DNA from: Leptodactylus fallax
Taxonomy: Eukaryota > Chordata > Amphibia > Anura > Leptodactylidae
Direction: 5' to 3'
DNA: 64,000 bases
NCBI GenBank assembly: GCA_947044405.1
Contig: CAMRHE010000205.1
Coordinates: 1,550,001 to 1,614,000, forward strand
The notes beneath the pieces are model-generated. The model was not told the origin of the DNA. It saw only the letters and a list, made by a program, of their open reading frames with translations, and searched no databases. The stretch's first letter is position 1; every line of letters begins with the position of its first letter. Shown in pieces: positions 33,401-45,500 of this stretch. Made by a program: the position numbers and the translations under genes.

Positions 33401-36400
33401 TTTAGTTACTTTTAGCATCTTGTTGAAATCTTTTGTCTGTGATCCATTTTGCTTCAGTTTTACATAAGGATCTACTTTTCAGGCTCAAACAACACTCACA
33501 ACAAATGACATTGTCATCAGCAAGCTGACTCAGATCTTGTCCTATCTGAGGCAAGGAACTCGTAACAAGAAGCTGAAGAAAAAGGACAAAGGTAGTTATC
33601 TGTGTATTTTCCATGTACTGTCTGTGCTGTCTTATAAGCAATCAACCTGTTCCAGTTCTAACTAGGTGGTAGCTATAAAATTGTGATTCTGAATTATCAG
33701 GTTTGATTTAGTTTTCTTGTTACTGGCCCTACACTTCTGCATGAGCCCTGCTCGGTGCAAAGTACATTACAGTTCACCCCAAGGACCAGGGACAGTTTAA
33801 ATGGCTGTAACCTTGTAGCTGTGGGAGCTAGAGCCACAAATCTTGGCTTTAAAGTAAGACCAAGATCATATCGGTAGCCCACATAGAGATATCGCCTAAG
33901 TTGTTTTACAGAAAAAAAAGTAAAAATAATCTTTTCCTGCTTGGTAATGTAATAAAAAGTTAATCTATTTTACCAATACACTTAACTGAAATCAGATTGG
34001 AAAATGTTCTGGCTATCCACCTAAAGTTCTAGTTAGCTGTGAAACGTATAATACTTCTACGCTCATTTTCAGTGACATCTTTTATTTCACAAGTTATCAT
34101 TGTCAGTGTAGAAAAGACCAATTGAAACACACATCTTTTTCTGGAAATGCAAGTAACAACCTGATTGATCTCTATATACAAATTCTCCTTTATTTCTACA
34201 CTTGCTGTAAGGCTTTTCATATTTGGTGTTATACCATTATTGTCAATGACTGTGCTAGAGGTTGACCTCTTAAATTGTTCAAATAAAAATGCAAAATCTT
34301 ACCTCTTAAAGCATTTGATCACAAACCAGACTTTTCCACTGTATAATCAGTGACGATCTGACCACTGGGACCCCTACTGAACCTGAGAATGGGGGCCTGA
34401 AGTCCTCCATTTTAAATAGAGTGCAACTGCCGCTCTAGTCAATTGGTGGGCTTGGGACCTCCTCTCTTGTGGTTGGTGGAGGTCCCTTCAGTCAGACACT
34501 TATTCCTTGTGCTGTTGATAGTGGATAAGTCTTGTGGTGCCATCCCCTTTGTGGTAAGATCTTGCACATTTTCATTTGCATAGTGTAGTATGTTATACAC
34601 AAGGAGTCGGCAGATACAGCGTGTAACTTTCAGATTGAGGGGCAGGAATTGTAGTTGCAATTGGGAAATTTGGACATGACTAGAAGTAGTTAAATATTTA
34701 ATGAGAAATATCTGGACCTCCATGCTGAGTTTACTGGAGAATTCTGTCAGATCTTATCCTGATTTTTTTTTTTTTTTTTTGTAGGAAAGTTGGATGAAAA
34801 GAAACCTCCAGAGGCTGATATGAAGTAAGACTTCTTATTTATATTCTTCTTGGCTGCTATCATTATGTTCATTTTTTCTTTAGCTTCAATTTGTTCAGGA
34901 CTCCAATTTCTCATGGAACAAATATATTGCTACGTCCTAGCAAAATGCGTAATAGCCTGCAATTCAGAACTCAACCACTGGGTGGCTGGATACAGATATA
35001 GAATCATGCAGAGTAGATCTTCTCATGACAGAGTAATGAAAAAGTGGGATTTTTGTGTACTCACCGTAAAATCTTTTACTCGTTGTATTCACTGGGGGAC
35101 ACAGCACCATGGGTATAGACCTGGTCACTAGGAGACAAGACACTAGGAAAAAGCAAAAGCTGTTGGCTCCGCCTCCAGGCTATACCCTGCCACAGCCACT
35201 GTGCATGAATCAGTTTGTACCGTAGCAGTAGGAGAGAGAGACACATAGGAACATGGAACCAACAACCACCAACAATGCCTGAACCCAAAAAGGAACCAAC
35301 ACAGTTCGGGCAGGAACACTGAAAAAAACAAGGGAGGGATCTGTGTCCCCCAGTGAATACAACGAGAAAAGGATTTTACGGTGAGTACACAAAAATCCCA
35401 CTTTCTCGTCTACTTCACTGGGGGACACAGCACCATGGGATGTCCTAAAGCAGTCCCAGAGGGTGGGAATAACACGGCCATGCAAACCTGTAATACTCAA
35501 CCGCTTCCAGAAACTTACAACCCAAATTGGCATCAGCGGAGGCCACAGAATGGATCTGGTGAAATTTAGAGAAAGAGGATGGAGGGCCAGTGGGATACTT
35601 ACAGACCTGGGAAGCAAAAGCCTGATGCCGGAGGCCCCGGGAACTCCAACAGCTCTAGAGGAGAGAGCCGTCACACGGGAAGGCAGAGCCTTACTCTTAA
35701 ACCGATAGGTCTCCCTAATCTCAGACCAAAGCCATCGGAAGATGGGAGCTCTGGAAGGAGGCAGGCCCTGGCAAGGGCACTCAGGGAGAATGAGCAAAGC
35801 GTCCGAACAAGAGAAAGGATCCGTGAGGGACAGTATACACGCAAATTGCCCGGGCAGGGGAGAGCAAGCACTCACATGGACCCCTGGGGACCGAGCAGAA
35901 AGAGGGCAAGACCAAGTCCTTGAAGTGGAAGCAGGAAAAACACCCTAAGAAAAAAAAAGACTGTGGCAGACAGAGGAAAACCTTATCCTTGTGGAGGACC
36001 AGAAAGGGAGGCTGCCGAAAAAAAGGGGCAGCCAATTCGGGACCCCTGCGGATGGAGGTAATGGCCACCAGAAACTCATTCTATCAGGACAGAAGGCAAA
36101 AAAAAAGGGATATCATAGGCTCGAAGGGGAGAACCTGAAGCACCTTAAAGACAAGGTTAAGATCCCACGGATCCAAGGGTTCCAAAGGAGCACAGAGTGG
36201 CACTCCTGTAGGAAAGTCTTTTAAAAAGAAAGAAGACTAAGACCTTGATCCAGACCACACTGGAGAAGATCCGATGAGAATCGTTACTCTTCCAACGGTG
36301 GACGTAAGCATTCCACGTTTGATGGCAGATCTAAGCTATCTGGAATTTCCGGGCCTTGAGTATGTTAGGATAACAAACTCCGAAAAAACCACAACGCCTC

Positions 36401-39400
36401 AGACCTCGGATTCAACAGCCACGCCGTGAACGCAGCTGAGTCAAGGTGGGGTGGAACAGCAGTCCTTGAGACAGAATGTCGACCAGCAGAGGAAGAGGCC
36501 AGGAGCATCCGCCAACAGGAACATGAGATCCACATACCAGACCCGGCAGGGCCAATCTGGTGCCACCAGGATAGCTTGAACCCCCTTGGTCTTGAGATTC
36601 TGGAGGACCCAAGGGAGAAGAGGAAGTGAAAAACCGAACTTACAAGAGCGCCAGCGGTGATGGTTCGAGGATCCAGAGGCCTGACAATTTAGCCGGGGAC
36701 CTTGTGGTTCCGGCGGAGGCTAAAAAGGTCGACGTTTGTCACGCCACAGCGGGAGCACAATGGATGGAAGATCTGCAGATAAAGCGACCCTCGCCCGGAG
36801 CAATATTTTCTCGACTCAAGTAGTCTGCCACCCAGTGGTCCACGCCAGAAAAAAGGTTGACCACCGAAAGAGCTGGAACAAGGCGCTCCACCCAAGGAAG
36901 AAATTGTGAGGCTTCTAGTAAGGCCGCACGGCTCCTGGTGCCACACTGAGGGTTCAAGTAGGCGACCATGGAGGAGAGGTCAGTCTGGACTGTGACAGAT
37001 GTCCTTGGAGAAGAGAGGTCCAAGGAGTAAGGGCAAATAAGATAGCCCTGGGATCCAGCAGGTTGAACCAGAGGGAGGAATCGGCCCTGGACCACAGGCC
37101 CTGAACAATCAAAGCATCGAGGACCACTCCCCAGCCGGGGAAATTGGCGGCAGTGGGAATCACTTACCAACAGAGGGGAAGAAGGACTTCCCCTGAGAAA
37201 TTCCTGGGGAGGAGATACATTAAAGAATCTCTCAGTGAACCAAGGTGGAAAGAGAACCAAGCAGATGAGGCTGTCCGGAGATTTGTCCCAGCAGGCCGTA
37301 ATCTTCAAGAGGAGAGAACGACAGAGTGAATGAAAGGTACAGCCTAGAAGGTTGAGGCGATCGTGCGCAAGACTCACATGCTGATTCAAAGAGAGCAAGG
37401 AGAGTACCTCCGAAGGTGGGACACTCAGGATCTTGGCCTCCGGAGGGAGAATCACACCCTGGAGCGAGCAGAGGATCATGTCCCGGCTTCCATGTGCTTA
37501 GAGGACACGAGACATCCTCATTGATGAGCCAGCAGAACCGGCAAAGAGCAACCAAGGTGAACCACAAGCTGGTCAGATTGTCTGACCTGGAGGGGCTTCA
37601 CCAGGAGGTCGTCCAAGTCTGGAAACACGGCAGCACCTCTGACGCAGAGGATGGCCATGAGAGACGCCATCACTGAGGGAAAAAACTCCCGGTGGCAGAG
37701 GCCAGCCTGAAGGGGAGAGAGACAACTGGAAAGGTCAAGGATCACCGCAAAACGAAGAAACCGCTGACGGCACAGCGCAATGAAGTAGGTGGACGAAGAA
37801 TTCGCCCATCTCCAGGGATGCCACCACAGACTGCATAGACTACAACGGAGCCTGCAGGCATGGAAAAACCTGTGGAGCCCTTTCAGGTCCATGATGGGAC
37901 AGAGGAAGCCGTCCTTCTAGGCGAATGGAGAACAGGTAGGAATAGTAACCCAGGATACACTCTGAAACGGGAACAGGGACGCTGACTCCCTGCCGTTGGA
38001 GATTGGAGACAGCCTGGATTGTCCGACATAGGGAAGGCAAAGAGACTCCAGCGAAAACTGGAGTAGCCGGACGACACCGCCTCTCAGGCCCAGGCCCCAG
38101 ACGTCCCGCCATTTGAGAGAGGGGAAAAAACTTCATGCCGAGGAGGCTAGGAAGAGGAAGACCTGGACGACCTGGTGCAGAACCGCCAGGGAGGCCTGGA
38201 CTTTAAAGAAGCTTTCTGGAGCAGGAGGACGGCTGACACATAGGACGCCTCTGAGGGAGGAAGAATCTATTCCCCCGTGGCCTCAGGGATAAGCTTCTCG
38301 ACGGCGTTAACAAAAAATTTTGCCCAGGACGACCTGGAAAGGGAGAAGGGATGCGTTCGCCTTCTTGGAGGCGGACCCAGTATTCCACAACGAATCCAAA
38401 CGGTATGGCGGATAATCACTGCATTGGCGGCCGCCTTAGAAGATTTGGGAGGCATCTCTAGTTATTGGGAAGTGTTCAGGATCTCAGACGAGCGGCTGGA
38501 GGGAAACTGCATCAGGGAGGTTTGACTGAAGCTGTTTGGCCCAGGAAAAGAAGGCCTTGATGACCCAAGAGGCAGCGAAGGAGAGCCGCAGGGAGAAACC
38601 AGCCACTACGAAGGCCACCCTGGTGAGAGAAGCCACCTTCTTGCAGCAATACAATAGCCAGCATTTAGGACAATGCAATGTATCAGTTCTGCAATGCAAA
38701 CAATACAACAGAAGCGATCCGATCTCACTCCGAGGGATCACTGAGGTAGGCACAGTCCGCTGAAGGCAGACTAGAAGCCTTGGAGAGCCTAGCTATCATG
38801 GGATCCACCGTGGGAGGCTCTTAGTGATAGGAAGGGACACATGGGGCGGCTCGCTGACAAGATGTCAAGACAGGCCAGCTTGCGTTCACTAGTTACTGAT
38901 ATATAAGTACCGCGCGCTAACCGATTGCACCACTGGAGCAACCTGCTTCCTTTACCTCGGATGTTCATCATTGCCAGCCAGGGAGAGCTAGAGACATGTG
39001 TCACAGCATAGCCTGGCAGAACTGCCCGAGCTCACCTTCCACTTGGAGACACACAGGTCAAGGGAAGGGATGTCCGATTTCCTAGTCGAAGACAGAGGAT
39101 GGTCCAGGGAGAAGTCACTGTGCCCTCAAGATGAGATCAAACATCCAGTCCACTTGAGAGGATGAGTCCGGGTCCTCAGAGATCTGTAGGGTCTCTATCA
39201 CATAGATGACTCCCGCGTAGCAGCAGATATAGATGAACCTAGCTGAAGCTCCAAGTCGGAGTCAGAGGCATCCACAGTTAAGTAGACCGAGCAGAGGGAG
39301 GGAGGTATCCGCCTGTCGGAGTGGAGCCGTGAGCTGAGTTCCTATCTGGGGAGTACCCAGAGGAAGGGGTGGCGGACCGTGAACCGTAGGAAGACTTCCT

Positions 39401-42400
39401 GGTCCTTTTGAGGCTCCTGGAGCTGCGACGGGAACTATGAGGGTGTCCAGGGAGATCCCTAGAAGCAGCCGACTGAGCGGCGATCTGGGAAAGCAGCCAT
39501 TCCAAGTTTCCAGCACTGACTAGTTAAGTCTGGTAAGGTCACCCCCTCGGTAGGACCTCGCACGTGGGAGTGGGGTCACCGGTACTCCGGCGGTGCGGCG
39601 AATGGTGAGTGGGGACTGGGTGACCGGCGAGGCTGCTCTTTTGCAGAGCGCTGCGCCCGCAGGAGGGTATGACTAGTGTGGCGTACACGCTGACTACCCC
39701 CTGCACTTGAAAGAAAGGTAAAATTAAAAACGATGCAAGACAGAAGACCTGAGTCAGGTCGTGTCTGCCTCCTATGACACTAGGTTTCAAACTGATTCAT
39801 GCACAGTGGCTGTGGCAGGGTATAGCCTGGAGGCGGAGCCAACAGCTTTTGCTTTTTCCTAGTGTCTTGTCTCCTAGTGACCAGGTCTATACCATGGTGC
39901 TGTGTCCCCCAGTGAAGTAGACGAGAAATCAAGTTTCCAGTTAATATCATTGGGGGACACAGTACCATTGGCTGTTGGCCTCAACACTATGAGACTGTCA
40001 TCAGTCTATTTTAGGACCCCTCCCCCCCCCCCCCCCCCGTGTCCTCTTCTGGATAAAGTCCTGACGATCTCTATCGCCGAGCGCTCCCTTTTCCCCAACC
40101 CCCAAGGAGTTGCCATGCTCTGTTTCACAGGAGGATTTCTCCTTTTGCCACAATTGCCACCTCTCTATCGATCTTCTATGCTGAATAAGGAATGGCACCA
40201 CCCAGACTATACCTTGTCTTCTGCTAAGAAGATGAGTGTTCTCTTTCCTTGGACCAGTGCATCTCCAGTTAGTCCAATTCTCCCAAAAGTCAGTTGTTGG
40301 TGGCCTCTGCCTTGCCTCTGACTGATGCTGCATCCTTCAGCGATTCCTTTGCACAATAAAGTGGATTTGCTTTCCAAGGTTGCCTATTTTTGCAGACGGT
40401 TCCTCTCTTCAGCCGCCTTTTGCTGGCTCTTGGGTTATCGACGCCTACATGGCCTGGACCAAACAGCTCCAGCATGGTCTCTATCATGGGGCACCTCCCC
40501 AGGACAATCATCTTCTTCAGATCCTTCATGCTTTGAAGTACATCAGTGATGTCTCCCTAGAAGTAGTCCACTGCTTTGCCAAAGCTGCAGCTAATTCAGT
40601 AACCATCCGGCATACCATTTGGATCCGGACCTGAAATGCGGAATCTGCCTCCAAAAATAAAGTTACTTCCTACCTTATAATGGGAGGAATGAGGCAGACT
40701 CTTTGGCAAAGGCCTTGAGGCTACTGGAAAAAGTAGCTGTTCTAAGTGCAAACCACCTTTCTTCTTCCACTCCTAGCAGTATTGCTTCTTTCGTGGCTCC
40801 TCGTACTTCTGGCAAACAGTTTTCCTGAGACTCCCATTCCAGGAAGCTCTTATACAAGGCCAAACCTTCTATCAGGCCTTCCTCTGCCTGAAGGTCGGGC
40901 AGCTGCTCCTTTTCAAGTCTTGCCAGTGTCAACGATGCCAAGGTCTAAAAGATGGTGTCAACTAGTTAGAAAATTGAGTTTTCTTCTGTAGTCTACTTTG
41001 TTCAAGTCAATCACCCCCTTCAACATCACGGTGCGATTGTCCCCTTTCTTGTCTCAGAGCACTTCCATGGGTTTTGCTCCTACTACTTCAACGCCTCTAA
41101 GAAGGTTGGCTCCCATTTTGGACCTGAAGAGGCTCAAGTGATTTGTCTGTGTATGCAGATTCTGTATGGTTGGTGGCGAGTCCCTGTCCTCCATTGACCT
41201 TTGCAATGTCCATCTTCACCTCCCCATTGCCACAACCCATTGTAGGCTACTCCACTTTGTGGTGGGTTTGCATCATTTCCAGTTTCTCGATCTGGCAACT
41301 TCCCATGTGGATCTTCATCATCATAATAGCGTTGCTTATTGTGATCCTCTGATCCAGAAGATTTGCAGTGATTCCTTCTCTTTGGGCAGGATTGCGCGGT
41401 TCGAGCCCTTCAGTCAGTTGTGAGCTTTTAAAGAAAATCCCCCTGCTCTATTCACCATTGCATGCACAACTTGCATACAATGGTGTCTTCCTATATACAC
41501 TCCTAAATGGCCAGTTTTGCTCTCGCCCCCTTCAGCTAGTGATCCTAGCCCAGTGAAACAGGTCCTCCGTCCAGCCTCAACCAACTGATCCATCTCCTGT
41601 CGTTCACCGGGAACTTCTTTGGTGTTTCTCCCAGGGGAAGTACTTTCTTCCCCTTCATTGGCAAGTAATCTCTACGCATAAACCAGTTCCCCTCCTTTTC
41701 TCCCTTTTTTTTTTTTTTTTTTTCCAGTTTGGAACCTATAGTTTGCCCTCATATGAATAGAAAAGTGGGGAGTAAAAAATAAAAGTGGAAAATTACTTTG
41801 GCCAAAAGGATTTAAAGGTTTTTACAGGGTTTTAACTATTGGCAACCTAGAATTAGGATAGGTCATCAATATTAGATCGGCGGGGATTATTATTGTGACC
41901 TATTTTTCTCCTAGGTTAGGTTCTGAGTATCGTAATCCTGGAAAATCCTTTCGGCCAAAAGCAAAGATAGGAAAGGAAACTTATTTTTTTTTATATAAAT
42001 GTTCACATGTTGGATATAAGTCTTTAGCACGTATGTATAAATTTTTCTACCTTTATTTAAGCATCTTTGATGATATTGGAGACTATGTTCCAACTACAAG
42101 TAAACCTCCTCGTGAAAAAGAGAGAGATAAACACAGAGAGAAGGAGCGGGATAGAGAGAGAGACCGTCCGAGAGAAAGAGACCGGGACCGTGATCATGAG
42201 CGGGACAGAGAGCGGGACAGGGAGAGGATACGGGAGCGAGAGAGAGACAGGGAAGAAGAAAAGAGGAGGCACAGCTACTTTGAGAAGCCAAAGGCTGATG
42301 ATGAGGTAAGGAACATATATTGTAGTCACATGGTAGTAATATTTTTACAGTTACTGTAAAAAGTTGTTCTCAGGACTTCACCCTTTGCTGTGGGCATACA

Positions 42401-42523
42401 GGAATCCAAAAGCCTTGGTCCTCCAAAATGTCATCTTTGAATTATACATTCCATCCATTTTGTTTTTTCATTTAACATTATAGCAAACTTTTTTTTTTTT
42501 TCTTTGTTGTACCACTGAAAATA

Positions 42524-42559
<36 letters not shown>

Positions 42560-45500
42560 ATAATTAATAAATAGTGAGGTTAAAGAGGACCTTTCACCAC
42601 ATCCACCAACTCCAACTCTTTGCTTCCTTTAATAGGTGCCACATCGGGTGCAATTAGTTTCAGCAACCCATATAGCTCTCTGCTACTCTTCTACTAAGCT
42701 CTCCAGGTGGGTGGTCGTGGCCTAGGAGAGACTGCCCAGGACTGCCCACCTGACAATAGACAATATAATTGTTCTAAAAGTGACAGAATTCTTTTGTAGC
42801 CCCTACCATTCCTGAGCAATGATTTCTAACTCCATCAGAATCTGTGAAGCAGCACCTATTGAAAGATGGAAAGATTTAGAGTTGGTGAAAGATTGTCTTT
42901 GTGTGAAGTTTTGGTAGCAAATGGACACATTGTTACAAGGCTGCAAGAATCCCATTTAACATGTGTCCATGTCATGGAACATATTCCTGATGATACAAGC
43001 AAGTTGGAATTAAAATTTTTAAAAATATATTTTTGTTTTAGGGGCCTTTTTTATTATTTTATATTTATGTATTATTTTATTGATTTATTTGACTTGACTT
43101 TGCAATGTGTCCTCCCAGCATCTCCTCTGTATGCAGATCACAACAGTATTGAAAGGGAGTCTTTCAATAGAATCCAGCATATCAAGCCCTGCAGACAGAC
43201 AGGTTAGGGTCAATGAGGGTGTTGCTGCTTACCTCTTTGGAGCAATAGCAAGGACCTTGTTGCTCCAAAGATCTAATTTGCATATTGCCAAAAATAGCGA
43301 TCTGTCTGTAACGTAGACTCTTATTCATAAGGGGAAGACATGATTTTATCCCTAACTTATCTGGCTGTAGGACTGAAATTGTATGTTGGGTTCTGGTGAT
43401 AGAATTTAAATCTGTTGCTGGCTATTGGATGATCTTCCCTTTTTTTTTTTTTTTTTTTTTTTTTCCATATAGGAATGCTGGGAGGATATGGATCATGTTT
43501 TTCTGGCATGCCCCTTTCCTTTATGTCCCAGTTGAAGGCATGTGATTTCATCATAGGTCTAAATTGCATTGGCCCAAATTCAAGGAAGAGATTTCCTCCT
43601 AGTAGTAAACATTTTTTGCACAAGGGGCAGTAGTAGCAATTTTGTTTAATATTGAGTATTGTCATTATTAGTAGTAACTATTGCATCACATATTTGGTAC
43701 CTTTTCAACATTTGTCTTTCTTTTCCTCTTTCTTTTAGCCTCATGATCTTGATAAGGGTAAGTTTATTTTATACACTATTTATTTGTAAGGAGACCTCAT
43801 GTGAAGTAGGGAACAAAATGGAAAGCTGATGGAAGAGAGCCCTTCAGTGTTTGTTTTTAATGTATTTCACGGATAGCACGCTGACCCATTCTTTTCTATG
43901 GGCCCATACACACGACTGTGAAAGTATAGAACAGGTTCTATTCCTGTCCTATTTTGCATCCCTTGCTTCCTTGGCTCCTATTCATTTAATGAAAGGAGCC
44001 TCGGCAGCACGGCCCGTGCACGGGCAGCACACGGGGGACAACCCCGTGTGCCGCCCGTGCTTTTAATTCACGACTGGCTGATTGCAGCACAGTATTCTGC
44101 AACCGGCTATAAACTGTAGTGCGAAAGTAGCCTAAAGGATTGTTCACACAGGTTTTTTTTTTTGCATGTGGAATCCACCTCAAAACATGCCTCCCAATTT
44201 CCCTATTCATTTCAATAGAGTCGGTAGCAGATTTTGTCAGCTAGAGGAAAAATAAGCATGAGGACCTATCTTCAGGTGAATCCCACTTTGCAAAAGCGAT
44301 TAAAAATGTATGGGAGAGTTGGGAGGCGCTTTTTGAGGTGGATTGTGTATTTTTTGCAGTTTACTGGAGGTGTTCGTGCCTTTCATGGAAAAGTAATGTA
44401 CCTGTCGGCTATAGAAATTGCTGCACGGTTTTGTTCATATTGTGCTTCATTTGGAATTATTTTTATTTTCTCGTTCATGTCATTGAGGGACTCAGCACCA
44501 TGGATATAAGCCCCTTCCATAGAAGGCTAACAAAAACTGTAAGAATTTAGTTTTGTCTTTGTCTACACAGTCCATAACCTTCCCACACAGATTAGACTTG
44601 TCATTTTTAGCCCAATGAGAGGAAGCCATAAGCTGTTCGCCAGTTCTGCTGCATTTTCTATATTAGCTTTATTTCTCTATCAATTCCTCAATTTTGATTG
44701 CATGGAAAAATAGGAATAGGAGTAGATGAAGAGTGGGCGGTGATGGGGGGGGGGGGTGTCTACTTTTTGTTTGTTTTTATTAATCACTAATGCAGGGCAA
44801 CCTCTCCTTAAAAAAAACAAAAAAAAAACAATACTTTTTTTTCCCCTTGAAATAATTGTAATGGAAATGTTTATGTCTGTCTTTATTCAACAGGACCTGG
44901 ATCAACAAAGGATCTTCTTAAGTCCATAAATGATAACTTTGCTGGAGCGCCTGGCTGGGAAGGAATAGAATATCCTTTTGTCTTTTTTACACAAACCCAT
45001 ATTATGAATGTCTGTTACCAGTGGGCAGGGCAGAATCTGTAGCAACGTCTTTTGGAGTTATTGCAGTAACGTTCTTGCAGTCTAGCAGGTGCAGGTTATC
45101 CGAGGAGAAGTGGTTTATTTTCAATCCACATGGTGCTCAATGAGTGCAATGCAGTGAATATGGGAAGTGGCAAAGCCACTGCTTGTATTGAACCCAGCTG
45201 TCACTTGATCACCGATTGCCTCCTGTTATCTCCTGTGTCTTAGAGGTTCTGCCAGTAACTATTGTCACTATAGGGGGGCTGTTTTTAAATAGTAATTGTG
45301 TAAAGGACCCGCCTCTTTGACAAGGAGAGGTTTAGAGCATTTCTGCATTTGATATTTTTTTCAGATCCAGCTAAATTTCATGAAATTTGCTGTGAATTTA
45401 ATGTTTGTGATTGTCATAACTATATAAGATTGGCATCCAGTTTTACTAAAATAAACTTGATCTTCCAATAACCTGCAGATAAATATAGCATGTGTATGGC

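Larger units (their letters stand above)
35044..39928 (-). mobile_element. DIRS-type (tyrosine recombinase) retrotransposon, near full length
   Basis: A ~4.9-kb element coding on the - strand. Inverted terminal repeats are at 35084-35217 and 39786-39921 (for example GCAAAAGCTGTTGGCTCCGC and its complement). The internal complementary region at 35341-35440 is the complement of the left outer end (CGAGAAAAGGATTTTACGG...ATCCCAC) joined at 35401/35402 to the complement of the right outer end (TTTCTCGTCTACTTCACTGG). This terminal/ICR layout is the hallmark of DIRS elements. No target duplication is expected. Gag, RT, RNase H and recombinase regions follow in order. It lies in IK intron 11. Confidence 0.88.

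Noticed and set aside
34960..35035. NHWVAGY-like reading just left of the DIRS element, resembling the RNase H block DHWVADY
   Set aside because: Similarity covers only ~20 bases and the surrounding frame does not continue the RNase H pattern.
35210..35875. 221-codon reverse open frame as an independent gene
   Set aside because: It crosses the ICR and terminal repeat of the DIRS element and is a shifted reading of its recombinase region.
41895..42061. Open frame running into IK exon 12 from the intron
   Set aside because: It is intron read-through. The phase needed from exon 11 (AA|C) fixes the acceptor at 42061/42062.
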